The notes under the pieces are model-generated. The model was given only the letters and a program-made list of their open reading frames with translations. It searched no databases and was not told the DNA's origin. A stretch of 64,000 bases of DNA from positions 45,446,001-45,510,000 of the forward strand of contig CM114272.1 in NCBI GenBank assembly GCA_050084515.1, in the 5' to 3' direction. This DNA is from Blasia pusilla. Its lineage: Eukaryota > Marchantiophyta > Marchantiopsida > Blasiales. The position numbers and the translations under genes are program-made. This document shows positions 23,622-34,841 of this stretch, piece after piece (positions within the stretch are counted from its first letter, which is position 1; each line of letters starts with the position of its first letter).

Positions 23622-24562
23622 TCAGAGTGGGTACTCGTTTTTTATGATCCACGATTGCGCCGTCCTCCACTTTAGCGACCTCTTGACGCACTGGAGGTTG
23701 AAGAGCTCGTCCTCACTCCCTCCAGTCAACACTAAGAAGAAGCCCCTGTCACTCAGATAGGCGTCTGCAAAGGAGAACAATAGTGCGATTTGGTCATAAG
23801 AGAGCGGCACATTCCACTCAGGTACCCCGTCCGACGGATTCTTGCCCCACAGTCGCAACCCCGAGGGCAGATCAGCGATCAAGAGATCCACCGTAACCTC
23901 TTCGACCACTCCATTCACCATCCAGGCAGCCTGCCCGTTTTGTTGGAGCTTCCGTCCCAGCATTGTCAATTTATCAATGGCTGGTGTCGACGCTTGAGAA
24001 CTGAAGCTTTTCAGCTCATCCAGTAAAGGAGTGAACTGAAGGAGGACGCTTGTCCGGGTCGTTGTTTGTCTGTGTCTTCCCAAGGATGATGGACTGTATT
24101 CTCCTTGGGACAACCCTGGCACCTCTCGCTTATGCTTCTCCCGAGTCTGCGGACGGATTGTCGGGGTCTCTATGACCTCAGTCTCTCGTGGGGTTTTTTT
24201 CACCGAGGACCTAGTCTGACCCTCTCTCTCCGGTCGCCTGGACGATTCCGCCTCTGGCCTTGAATCTTCAGCCTCTCTTTGGGAAGACTCGGCCTCAGAA
24301 TTTTTCCCTCCCCTCCCCTTGCCTTTGAGACCGCTGTGGATTTGTCTTTGGCTGTGCGGACCTTGGAAGCCAACTCAGCTGTCTCGTGGGCTTGCTCTTC
24401 CGCATCTCCTCCGAAGAAGTCTTTAGGCTGCACAAAATTGGGGATGTCGTCTTGTCCTGAGGCCACTGCATCATGAAGCACTCGTAAATCCTTATCGGTG
24501 ATGTCTTCAGGGTCGTTGAAGTCAAGCCAAATGGGGCAATTCTCCACCTCCCAATCGGACAT
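23622..24562 (-). pseudogene. DNA methyltransferase, catalytic half
   Basis: Two abutting minus-strand frames (24200-24562 and 23622-24203) form one exon. The first begins DWEVENCPIWLDFNDPEDI and is charged and low in complexity. In the second, residues 102-115 read EVTVDLLIADLPSG, the position of the (D/N/S)PP(Y/F) catalytic motif IV of N4/N6 methyltransferases. LSYDQIALLFSFADAYLS and RGFFLVLTGG follow, as in the strand after motif IV (usually L-x-P-G-G). The usual DPPYG is DLPSG, so the Tyr/Phe and one Pro needed for base stacking are missing. A frameshift joins the two frames, and a stop precedes the GTAAGA donor near 23600. The copy is probably dead. Confidence 0.6.
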
Positions 24563-24838
24563 GTGCTACGCCATCTCCATGTCGTACATGGAGAATGTCT
24601 CTCCATCAGGCAGCGAAGCCCACAATTTCAAGGCTGCCGGTAATTTTCCCCAGGTACCTGCATTCTTACACTAGACAAGGTACCTGAAGACCATCCGTTG
24701 GGCAACTTTTACTCAAACTGAATCGGCCGTCTGCTCATGTAGATCTCGCTTCTTCTTTGCTTGATCCCGTTTGTTCCCCTCGATTTCTTCGTCAAGCTCT
24801 GCCTGAGGGAGGATGCAAACCTTGAACATTGTCTTGAA

Positions 24839-25318
24839 TCATGGGTTTTTGATTGGCTTGTCCCGGATGTCATCAAGCCAAACATCGAAATCTACAGAAC
24901 TTTCCAGGTTTGCTTCATCCGGAATGGGCTCTAATCTCTTGAGCTCCGCTTGCAGACCGTCTAGCACGGACTTCCCGATAACCCGCAACGCGTCCCAGAA
25001 CGACCATCCGCATAGCCAGTGGGAGATCACTGGATCGGACACACCCGGAGGATGGTGTGCCGCCCTCTTCTGGGCCTCTGTGCCCTCGAGATTGATTTTC
25101 ATCAGTCGGATCCTCCTAAACTCGCTTATGCCGGACAACGCAAACCAATGCACGCGATCCAGGGACACTTTCTCCCCAATCCGACCTTGCGGATCTTCAT
25201 CCCTTTTCCGCAGGTGCTTGATAATCGCCTTCAACTCCTTGTAAGACTCCGGACCAAGTGCGGGGTTGAGAATGCTGATGTATCGCTGCATCTTGCTCGC
25301 TGTGTATTTCGTGGCTGC
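24839..25318 (-). pseudogene. Methyltransferase gene, middle helical region (left of element A)
   Basis: The 150-codon frame starting YISILNPALGPESYKEL continues the exon that is cut by element A at 25318/35607. It carries ELKAIIKHLRKRDED, VHWFALSGISEFRRIRL and HWLCGWSFWDALR and ends at a TGA after DKPIKN. Downstream, a further charged stretch (EIEGNKRDQAKKKRDLHEQ) follows with three more stops before the catalytic exon. No catalytic domain is recognised; it looks helical and joins the ParB-like and methyltransferase parts. Joining 35607 side to 25314 side after removing element A and one CTGC leaves the frame open across the site. Confidence 0.65.
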
Positions 25319-25832
25319 TGTCAGGTCTTTTAGGATAGATCGGTGGGATCTAATAGAGCGCCTTCATGAGTAGTGGAGGACACGCCCAGTAGGTCGAGGG
25401 TGACCTACTGAGGCCCTTGGAAACCTGAGATAGCAGGTTTTCCCTTCGTTTCGGCTCATTTGGAGCCATATTGAGGAACTTACTATTTTAGGTAAGTACC
25501 ATTTTGAGTATATGATCGACTTACTATTTTTGGTAAGTGGCCCTTGACCTCCTACATCAGGTCAAGAGCCAAGGAGGTGACTTGGGAGAATAGGTTACCA
25601 TGCAGAGAGCTTGGGAGAGGAGAGGGGTATACCTCAAGGAGAGAGAGCTTGAGAGCTCATTCTCTCTTTGTTGAACCTCTTGGCATGAGGCGGCGGAACT
25701 ATGGTACCTTGCCTTGTGAATGTAACCCAAGCCTCTCATTAGGAGAGTGGGTTTGGTTTGACATGAGAGAGAGTGCACACCTTTGAGAGCTATGGTGTGA
25801 GATAGTGGAGAGAGAGATTGGATCTTACTTTA
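25319..25832 (+). repeat. Element A 5' block A1
   Basis: 514 bp, matched by A2 at 34966-35479. Its left end TGTCAG is the element terminus next to CTGC. At its right end (..GATCTTACTTTA) the match stops and a GAGAGAATGAGAG leader begins. There is no CA-3' terminus and no obvious tRNA primer site, unlike an ordinary 5' LTR. Confidence 0.9.
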
Positions 25833-27400
25833 CAAAGAGAGAATGAGAGAATGAGAGAGTGAGAGAGCTTCATGGGGGAGCTCGCTGGTCACTCGCTGTT
25901 TTTGCAGGATGGGGACCGTGTTCCGCGTTCAGCGGCTCATGGGAGTGCTCACCGGAGCAAGGGCTGCTTTCATTACTCTTTGCATTTGCCGATTTTTTCG
26001 TGTGGAAGAGTGGCGCGCGGAAGCGTTGCCCAATTTCTGATAGGGATTGAGTATGGGGGCGGGTTGCCCCATGCTTGTGCTCTCGGGAGCACCATGTAGC
26101 TTGCTGATTTGTATTTTTACAGATGTTACATTTTCGTTGGGAGAAATCAGCGCGGGAGCGCTGCCGAATTTTGTGTAGGAGAAAGAGACATTGGGCTTTA
26201 CGACAGTCCCCGTCAGTTTTTATTGAAATGTCCGATTCTAAATATTTTTTTATGATAGCGTAGATCGTGAAGCTGTGCACTCTGTGCAACAAACAATGCA
26301 CAATTTGGAGTTGCCAGCAAAACGTTATGGGCAATCTTGTAAACCTGCCATTGCTAGGCGATTTTTAGGGTTAAATCGTGCAAACCCTAAATCAGCCGCC
26401 ACACCGGCGGCGGCCGTCGCCATCATATTCACCGTCACCGTCGACGGTCAATTGTCACCGTCATCGGTCGGCCGTCACCATCAGCGGTCAACCGTCACTG
26501 TCAACGGTCCACCGTCCATTGTCCACCCTTCGGGTGCCATTGCCGCCATTACGGAGTGGAGGGTCTTCCACGACGTTCGTTGATTCCTTGACTTGCGTCG
26601 CCACCACGTACTTTGTTTTGGCCGCCACCGTCATCGCAGATTTCTTCATCAACCGTGAAGGCGATGACCTCCGGTTATGGTGTTTGAGTTTTGATTTCAT
26701 GCTGCTATGTTGTGATTGGTAGCCGCTCGACGACGATCGAGTATCGCGGTCGCGGACGCCCGTAGCCGCAACGCGCCGCCGATTGCCGCGCCGTGCCGCT
26801 CGTGGCCGCACCGCACCATCTCGATCGCGGAGCTGCACCGTCATTGTGGAGCAGAGTGTGGGATTATTATTGATTGAGGAGGATATGCCGCCGAGTGCCG
26901 CATCCCACCATTGAGGGCCGTGCCGTTTGTAGCCGTTCCGTGCCGCCTGCAACGCCGCACCGTTCCGCTGGGACCGCACTGTCTATCGAGGAGTTTTGAG
27001 CAGCATCACTACAGGAGGAGTATGACTTGCTGATTGGAGGAGTTGTCTCCACGATCGAGTTGGGGTTGAGATTTGCAGTTGCTGAGGAGCGACATCGACA
27101 TGTGTTCAGGTTACCCATTCTGGTCCTTTACCCTGCAAGTGTGAGGGATTCTGGGATTTATTTGGGGATATTGGGTGTGTGGATGCTGAGAGCATCATTT
27201 ATGTATGTGGTTTAGGGGACATAGACCTGTGTGGGATGTCCGGAGTTGAGGGTAGGTTGTCGATGAGATGATAGCGTGGTCGATTTTCCGCACCACGCCG
27301 CGTGTTGCCGCACGTTACACGTCTCGGGGAGAGAGAGTGTAGATCGAGTGCCGCATGTTTGGGATGAGTGATTGAGGGATTCCTCACGAGGTTCAGAGTG
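25833..27400 (+). other. Element A leader with ACCGTC/GACGGT-rich tract
   Basis: No convincing protein is encoded. 26420-26530 holds many interspersed GTCACCGTC, CGGTCAACCGTC and ACGGTC units; 26740-27000 is rich in GCCGCACCG units. The same tracts occur in element B (57480-57620 and 57030-57230, reversed), so the leader is conserved in the family and may have a structural or packaging role. Confidence 0.6.
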
Positions 27401-29500
27401 ATCGGGTGAGAGGGGCACGAGGGTCATCACGGAGTTTGTTCGGGACTTTGAGAGGCGAGGTGGTGAACCCGAGAGTAGCTCTAGAGGTTTTACGCGGAGT
27501 GGCTCGAGGTTTCGAGGGTCTCCATGTGAGGGACCACCTCGACCTCCTTCTGTGTCATCGTCAGACGAGGGGAAGGGTGTAGAGGAGTTTGTGAGCACAT
27601 CGCCACACATTGTGAGTGGTCCTACCGGTTGGGCGTTTGAGATGGACGACCGGGGTAGAGGACGCGTGAGGTTTTCAGTGCGAGAGGCACGATTGAGTTG
27701 CACGATTTTATAGCGAGTTTAGGAGTTGATGCGACTCCCGGGCCAGGAACTCTAGAGAGTTCAACCCGTTTCTGACATGGAAACGGTATGTTCCAAAGCA
27801 TTTAGAGGGGGCGCCCATGGACGATTACCATGAGTTCTCTCAAAGATATGCATGTGAGATCGAGGCGTGGAGGCTCTACTATGACCCACATTATGTGTCA
27901 TGGACGGAGCCGTTCCCAGATGAGGAGGAGGAGTCGGAGAGGCTACGCCTCTTCCACCGATGGACGTTTTAGGAGGGGTCACTCGACGGGAGCGATTGCA
28001 CCGTCTAGTCGGGTTCGTCCCCAGGTTCAACCGTGTGGTTGAGTTCTTTCTTCGAGTTGAGGGCGAGCTACCGGGGGGTACGGACGGAGAAGTTGCGGAG
28101 CATCCACGACTTCCAGAGGTGCTCGGGTGAGAGTTTGCGTGAGGCTTAAACTCACTTGCGCCGGTTGATCAACGTCACTCAGGGGGTGACAGAGGCTCAG
28201 GCTATCCAGTCATGGTATGCGATCTTTGGACCGGACCTGCGGACACGGGTGCGGGAGGGGTGCTTCTTATGAACACCTCCCCTACGTTGAGATGTTTTTA
28301 GACCGCCGAGAACATTGAGCGCAACATGGCGGAGGAGAGCGTAGCCACCATGGGTTCTGGCGAGAGCAATCACGATTGTATGCACCACCTGCGGCAAAGA
28401 ACGTGACTCGAGATAGGTTGGATGTGGCACCACGAGCTCGGGGAGGATACCGGGAGGCCGTGCCCACGAGACCTGCGCCTTCATATGCGGCTCAAAGCAA
28501 CACCGCCTACTATTACTTGTTGGTCATGTGGTGGAGCCCATCATCAACGCGATTGCACTCGTCAAGGTCATGGGCGTGTGCCTCAAAGATGGAGGAGGAG
28601 ATGGTCCGCACCAGGAGGTTATCGTGTGACTATTGTGAGAGGTATGGTCATACACGCGCCAGGTGTTTTAGTTTACATCTGAGTTACGCCTGGACCGAGG
28701 GCCGAGAGGGCACCAGAGCGAGTAGCCGGTCCGGGTGGGCCTAGAGATCGTGCTCCAGGTGGTCCCGTTGGGGGACGAGGAGCTGGAGTTGCCCGAGAGG
28801 GTGGTGGAGCTGCCCGTGGAGGAGGTAGAGTACCACCACCTAGACGCGCCGAGGGAGATGCCGGACGTGAGGCTGGGATGGCTGCTAAGATACAACAGCT
28901 ACAGGAGCAGATTGCCGCTATGGCATTGAGGTTACCCGATGCCGGATCCGTGGCATCAACATCATATGGAGCAGCCAGAGATCTGGAGGATCCTGGATGG
29001 ATGTGCGGGGTTGCCCAGATGGAGGCCGCCGCAGTTGTGACGCGTGGAGCAGCCGTAGAGTTGGATCCACAGCGAGGGGAAGCCGATGAGAGACTAGGCT
29101 TCCTCAATCTTTCACGTTGTCCGAAGCGATGAGGACCCCATCGATGGGTCCTCATCAAAGTTCCTGGAGAGTTGGTAATGTTGTTGGTGTGCAAGCACAG
29201 AGGGCGATGGGAGAAGCGAGTGCGACGACTCTTATTGTTGATGCTCATGAGGGGCATATGTCGAGCACGTTGTTGGGGGTGGCCACCGTTGTGTACCGCA
29301 CTCCTTTATTTTCTGCTTCCGATGTTGTGACGTTGGGAGAGGCGCGCTGCCGAGGCTTTTTTGGCTGGTCGCTTCACTATGTGAGAGCGAGTTGGAGTTC
29401 TGCATCACGTTCAGAGGTGATTGCAGAGGAGGTGATGGACCTGCCCTTGAGCGGATGCTCGGGCCGCCCACGTCGATTCATGGCAGTCGGTCGCTAGGAT
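27400..29500 (+). pseudogene. Element A gag (broken), two CCHC knuckles
   Basis: Pieces in all three frames give a capsid-like gag. Visible stretches are HLEGAPMDDYHEFSQRYAC, EIEAWRLYYDPHYVSWTEPF, LRRLINVTQGVTEAQAIQSW and MAEESVATMGSGES. Near 28520-28565 lies CWSCGGAHHQRDC and near 28628-28670 CDYCERYGHTRARC, both C-x2-C-x4-H-x4-C zinc knuckles. A Gly/Arg-rich and then a coiled-coil-like stretch (KIQQLQEQIAAMALRLPDAG) follow. Element B carries the same parts on longer frames (49415-50931). Gag would form the virus-like particle. Frameshifts occur every few hundred bases. Confidence 0.75.
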
Positions 29501-29545
29501 GGCGGAGATGCCCGCTAGACCCGCGATAGAGCGTGCCATGGCTTC

Positions 29546-30013
29546 TCCTGGTGTTGTGTTGCTGTGGATAACCGAGGAGAGGTCTTCCAGTTGGTGAGTC
29601 CTGGAGGTAGAGCTTTTAGTCCGCAGCGCGTCTTGTTGGATTCAGGAGCGCAACCCTTGATGTTGGGGAAAGCGTCATTCAGAGGATTGGGCTTGACGAG
29701 AGCCGATGTGGAGTGTTGTCCATTTCGGATACAGACATCCTTGGGTGGAGCGAGTACCACACAGTATATCACCCGACACGAGGTCGTGGTGAGGATTCGC
29801 CCGGGACATCCTACAGATGAGTCCGTGGTGCGCGCCAAGGTGATAGTGACTGATGCTGAGTCCAACGACGTCTTGGTTGGTGGAGCAGTGTTATACCCGA
29901 TGGGGTTTTCCCTGGATTACTGGGAGGAGTCAGCGTCCTACAGACCAGGATGGCAATCAGGTGATGGGCGCCTTAGCTCATTACCCATTCGATTCACAGG
30001 TGCAGTGATCTAG
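29546..30013 (+). CDS. Element A aspartic protease region
   Basis: The frame from 29564 runs 149 codons. VLLDSGAQPLMLG near residues 23-35 is the catalytic D-S/T-G-A segment of retropepsins, and DVLVGGAVLYPMGF near residues 100-115 fits the later hydrophobic-glycine strand. Retropepsins dimerise and cut the gag-pol polyprotein. The matching part of element B at 48599-48883 has lost the first Asp region. The frame ends at a TAG just before the methyltransferase part, which may be a mutation rather than a natural gene end. Confidence 0.75.
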   Translation, partial: SWCCVAVDNRGEVFQLVSPGGRAFSPQRVLLDSGAQPLMLGKASFRGLGLTRADVECCPFRIQTSLGGASTTQYITRHEVVVRIRPGHPTDESVVRAKVIVTDAESNDVLVGGAVLYPMGFSLDYWEESASYRPGWQSGDGRLSSLPIRFTGAVI

Positions 30014-30028
30014 CAACGGCCAGGAGAG

Positions 30029-31290
30029 ATGGCGACCTTAGCATCATTTAGCAGTGCCATCACTTGGCCTAGTGATTTGATTGAGGGACATGTCCATGCA
30101 GAGGATACTCCCGTTCCTGACATTTCTATGGAGAGGAGTGTTATGGTAGCTGCATCATTCCGTGGAGGAGAGGTGCCGCTGTGGGGCTCAACTGAGGAGC
30201 TTCAACGATTGGCAGATGCGCACGTGCAGACCGCGTGGAGCGAGGCGTTTGCACCAGAGCGTGACGGGTCTGAGGAACCCGAGGTAGCGGGGAGTGCTAC
30301 GATGACACCCTTGGATACTACACCCATTGTGTGGTGTACCCCGGAGGAGGGTATTCGAGTGTTAGATCTCTTTGGAGGGATTAGCACCGGGTTAGCTGCT
30401 GTTTTGCAGGCAGGAGTGCGAGTATAGCAGTACTTGTATGTGGAGAGTGATGATGTTGCGAGGTGCGTCTCACTACGACATGTGGCGCAATTACGGCTAC
30501 GTTTTCCCGACTTATTGTCTGCGTCCAGATCTGGGTACCGAGTTCCCTACCGAGGATATTTTGTTGTTGGGGCGCAAGACTTAGAGCCGGTAGGGACCAT
30601 TCATTTGGTCATTGCCGGTTGGCCATGTCGGGCCAATCGAGTCTTTGGACGAGGCGTGGGTTACCGACACTCGGTCCAGGTTGTTTTGGGAGATGTTGAG
30701 GGTCTTCTGGCGTTGCATGAGCACCATCTCTTTCTCCGCCTACATTCGAGAATGTGCCGATCTTAGAGACTCAGTCACGGGTCGTGACGAGTGCTCATCA
30801 GTGCGTGCCTGGATCGCCCAGCAGTTGTTCTTGGATGCGGCGAGTGTAGGTTCTAGAGCCCATCGCCCGCGTCTATGGTGGACCAACTTGGTGCCCCATG
30901 CGGTGTTATGGAGGGCGATGCAGAGTGGAGCGCCCCTCCCCTTTGTTAGTGGATTCCATTCGGATCCAGGTCGCCGATCCGTGCGGTGAGGCACGATGAT
31001 CGACCACCGCCGATCGTGGTCACAGGGTAGGCAGCGGGGGCAGCCTTGCCCACGTTTGTGAGTTTTCCGCTTCCTATGCATACAAGGAGGCTGGTCCTGG
31101 CTTGGTTTGGGATGACCAGGTTCAGCGGTTGGTGGAGCCCAACGCCGACGAGAGAGAGCGGCGATGGGATTTCCACAGGAGTGACGGCGGTACCATCGGT
31201 GTCGAGGCATCACGACGCCATGTCTTGGGTCAGCGATGGACCTGAAGCGCTTGACATGGATCCTCAGCTTGGGAGTGGTTGAGCGTCGTA
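30029..31290 (+). pseudogene. Element A C5 cytosine DNA methyltransferase
   Basis: Between protease and RT the element encodes a C5-cytosine methyltransferase. Motif I is GIRVLDLFGGISTG (about 30346-30387) and motif II-like YLYVESDDVAR follows an in-frame TAG that is CAG in element B. Motif IV is VIAGWPC (Cys codon 30626-30628), where a 1-base deletion then shifts the frame. FSAYIRECADLRDS replaces the ENV motif VI. Motif VIII is SRAHRPRLWWTNL (about 30853-30891). A motif X-like VEPNADERERRWDF and QAMDLKRLTWI end follow near 31135-31260. The AHRxRxxWxN form of motif VIII resembles the DNMT3/DRM group. Such an enzyme could methylate the element's own or host DNA. This copy is broken by the stop and frameshifts. 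Confidence 0.85.
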
Positions 31291-31299
31291 TGAGATCGC

Positions 31300-33411
31300 G
31301 ACAGATCACGGCCGGTTGCGTTGGTGAGCCCCATGCCTACCGAGACGGTGGAGGAAGCGTGGGTGGGGCGAGACCGAGGAGATCTACGTACCATGGGAGA
31401 TCGGGAGAGACACCCTTGGACTTCTTGGGATGTTTTGAAGGTACGCAGGAGATGATAGCCACAAAGATCGGCGTGGTTTCGGCTTTCGCACGTGGAGGAG
31501 ATCGAGTTTGCGTTGGTGCAGGAGAGCGGCCAAGTGTTATTGTTCGAGACGGGGTTGCACCATAGCAACCACCGATACCCGCGGAGAGTCCTACCGAGAC
31601 ACGATGGAGACTTGGGAGCCGATATGGGCCCTAAGTTGACAGGAGGAGAGCGGCGCCGGATACATCAGTTCCTCGGGAGTTATAGGAGCGCTGCGTTTAG
31701 CATGGAGGATTTGGGTACGCTGAAGGGACCGGGATCCGCATTGAGTTGTCGAGTGATATGCCGATCTTTCGATGACCCTCAGTGCAAAGTGATATGGAGA
31801 GGGCTCGATTGAGTAGGAGCAAGACTTGGTCGAGCAGGACTAGTGGAGATGTCGCATGGGGAGTATGCATCGCCATCGTCATGCCCGCCAAGAAGGATGT
31901 GCATGGAAACCGGACGGATAGGCGGATGTGTGGGGATTACCGACCTATCAATCGCGACGCAAGTCGATAGGTATGCCATGCCCACCCTCGAGGAGATCTT
32001 TGATGCGATTGGTCACGCAAAGCTCTTCAGTTCATTGGATTTGCGAGCTGGATACCATCAGCTACCTATCAGATTGGAGGACAGGCAGAAGACGGCATTT
32101 TGGGGCATCGATTCTCACGGAAAGGATTGTTTGTACTAGTGGCGGTTCTTACCATTTGGGTTAAAGAACGCCCCGGCTGAGTTTCAGAGGGTCATGGATA
32201 GGATCTTGGCTGGTCTGGATTTTGCTAGGTGTTATATTGATGACATCGTAGTCTTTAGCGCCACGGTTGAGGAGCATGAGCAACATCTAGAGGAGGTGTT
32301 TCGACGATTGCAATTACATGGGCTGAAGCTACATCCAGGCAAGTGCAAGTTCTTCTACGACCAAATTGAGTACTTGGGTCATACGATATACCCAGGGGGC
32401 CTTGGTGTTCAGCAGACGAAGGTAGAGGCTATCTCACACATTCCATGCCCTACAAATGTGAGCCGTGTTCGCGCATTCATGGGATTGGCGAACTTCTATC
32501 GGCGATACGTCAAGGGATTCAGTTTGATTGCGAAGCCGTTGATCTTGCTCACCAAGGTGGATCCCGAGTGGCACTGGGGGGATGAGCAGGAGCGAGCATT
32601 TCAGTTGCTCAAGGACAGGTTGACGTCCGCACCCATCTTGAGGAGACCGATCAGGGGGCGTCCTTTCCAGTTGCACACAGATTGGAGCATGTTGGGGCTT
32701 GGAGCGGTGCTCACCCAACATGATGATGAGGGTAGAGAGTTTGTGGTGGCTTACGCTAGCCGCTCGAACAACGCTGCAGAGGCTAATCACAGCTCGTATG
32801 AGGGTGAGTGCTTGGCTGCGGTGTGGGCTGTCGCGCATTTTAGGTGTTACTTATTCGGCAACCCCTTTACCATCATCACTGATCATCAACCACTAATGTG
32901 GTTGATGGAGTCCGACAAGCTTACAGGGAAGCTTGCGAGATGGGCTCTGTTGTTGCAGGAGTATGATTTTCAGGTGGTACATAGACTTGGAACGCTCAAC
33001 CAGGATGGAGATGGGTTGAGTCGTAACCCATGCCCAAGTCAGCGAGATGCGACTGGAGCTGGATGGCATGGAGAGAGTGATGAGGAGTCGGTGCCAGGAT
33101 GGCACGCGTCAGCCTATTTAGGCATGTTGGCTATGGAGAGCCAAAGTGTGGAGATTTCGATGGCGAGGTCTAGTGGAGAGTCTTTGGATCCCGAGGCCAG
33201 TGAGGACACGACAAGTGGCCGAGATATTCATGATGATGGAGTAGTCTTAGAGTACCTTCGTACTAGCAGCCTTGCGAGCACCATGGATGCTAGAGAGCGG
33301 GATCGGATCCTACAGCGGGCCAGACGGTTCCGTTGGGAGGGGACACATGTTTTGAGGGTTTGGGAGGATGGCAGAGTACGCGTAGTGCCGCATCCTTTGC
33401 AGAGAGCATGA
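31300..33411 (+). pseudogene. Element A reverse transcriptase and RNase H
   Basis: After a poorly conserved linker (31300-31640), RT begins around 31690. The N-terminal part is split over frames (HGEYAS, CGDYRP-like, then DLRAGYHQLPI, 32040-32075). The 405-codon frame from 32194 holds the catalytic CYIDDIVVF (YIDD codons 32233-32244), the thumb (LGHTIYPGGLGVQQ) and RNase H (LHTDWSMLGLGAVL, YEGECLA, TDHQPL, DGLSRNPCPSQ with its acidic residues). A G-to-T change makes a stop before the WRFLPFGLKNAPAEF stretch. After RNase H comes a ~130-residue connector of unknown role. Together these convert the RNA to DNA. Confidence 0.9.
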
Positions 33412-34116
33412 CTAGTGCAGCATGCCCACGAGGAGTTGGGTCACTTGGGGTGAAGGCGGACGTATAGCTTGCTCCGATTCAGTATTGGTGGCGAGGCATG
33501 CGATCGCGTTCAGCAGATTTGTTGCCAGTGCATGGTGTGTGATCGGGTCCGAGCATTGTTCAATGCTCCGACTCCACAGTTGCATCCATTACCGATCATG
33601 GGCTTAGGGTATAGATGGAGTTTGGATTTTGCAGGACCTTTGCCCTTGACGGAGCGTCACAGTCGTTATGTGTTGGTGATGGTCGAGCACTTCTCGAAGT
33701 GGATCGAGTTGGTTGCATTGCCTGACAAAGCAAGTGAGGGAGTAGCTTATGCCTTCCTTGACAGAGTCTTTGAGTCATTATGGTGCACCGGTGAGGTGTT
33801 GATGCAGACAGCAGTATCGAAGTTTCGCGGTGAGTTCCAGGCCTTGTGTGATCAGGTGCTGATTGACCACCGCACGACTTCGCGAGATCATCTTGAGGCG
33901 GACGGATTAGCGGAGAGAGTTGTGCAGACGGTGAAGAGGGGTTTACGCAAGTATGGCTTGCAGAGAGGTCACCTAGGAGATTGGGACCTCCAGTTGCCAT
34001 GGTTGGCAATGGGATCTGACTTCAAGCGAGGCATCCTTAGCGTCTTTTTCACGGTACTTGCTACTTTATGGCGAGAGCCGATTTACCTACGGCCATTTCG
34101 TCGAGATCTTTGGTGA
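33412..34116 (+). pseudogene. Element A integrase
   Basis: A zinc-binding end is visible as HAHEELGHLG (33420-33450) and CCQCMVC (33517-33540), an HHCC-type arrangement interrupted by a frame change. The core follows with WSLDFAGPLPL (first catalytic Asp) and VEHFSKWIELVALP. The second Asp position is lost: VLMQTAVSKFRGEF stands where a TDxGxEF-like stretch is expected. The third site is present in EADGLAERVVQTVK. Integrase inserts the cDNA into the host genome, and the 4-bp CTGC duplication is the footprint of such a DDE enzyme. No tyrosine recombinase is present. The missing Asp and shifts make this copy inactive. Confidence 0.88.
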
Positions 34117-34119
34117 GGT

Positions 34120-34660
34120 GTGAACCTTGATGACCCAGATGTATGGGTGCGAGCATGTTCTCAGAGGGCTGAGTTATTTCGGAGAGTGATGCCCATGGCG
34201 TTCGAGAACTTGGCGATTGCACAGCATCGGGATACGTTGAGGTATGTGACTATTCGAGGTGGTGGTTATCGACCAACTATCCGGAGGTTTCATCAGGTAG
34301 ATTATGTCTATTTGCAGCAGACGGCACCGATGACGTTGGATGTGACTGCAGGGCGCACTATCCTGAGAGTGCGTGACATTTTGCCATCGGGTGTTCTCTT
34401 GCTGGAGGGACGTGATGGTATGGTATGGAAGGACCATGTGCGTAATTGTGCGCCATGTCACCTTCCTAACATTGATGGTACAAAGAGATCCGAGCTTAGT
34501 AGTAGTTCTGCAGGCTTGCGTTGTATGTTGTGTGGTTACGCCGTAGTGCGCCACGATGCTAGTCTGTGATGGGTGTTCGAGAGGATGGCATATGGCATGT
34601 TTGACGCCACCTCTCACTAGGGTTCCTCAGGGACGATGGATGTGTCCCAGATGTACATAG
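34120..34660 (+). pseudogene. Element A C-terminal domain with PHD finger
   Basis: After integrase, the 149-codon frame reads RACSQRAELFRRVMPMAFEN, GGYRPTIRRFHQVDYVY, and ILPSGVLLLEGRDGMVWKDH, similar to the end of gypsy integrases where GPY-like and SH3-like folds lie. At 34511-34660 a PHD finger follows: LRCMLCG, then, after a 1-base shift near 34545, [34 protein letters not shown] and a stop. All eight ligands (C4-H-C3) and the W before the last CxxC are present. PHD fingers read histone H3 tails and could direct integration to certain chromatin, as chromodomains do in chromoviruses. That role is inference. Confidence 0.85.
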
Positions 34661-34841
34661 AGAAGGTAGTTCTAAATTCTGACTTGTGTCTATGACATGG
34701 ATGACAAGGAGGCGACTAACGATGGGGCCACATGAGCATCCGACCTTCTTGCTCTTAGCGTCCGAGAGATGTATGTCATGGTAGGTAGGGATAGATGACT
34801 ATCTGGAGTTAGAGGGACCTAACCACCAGCTAGGCGGGCGA

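Noticed and set aside
26488-28030. Minus-strand frames of 89-163 codons inside element A (also 28673-29257 and 30740-31309)
   Set aside because: They are antisense to the leader, gag and methyltransferase, are Arg/Pro/Ser-rich from GC-rich DNA and show no domain.
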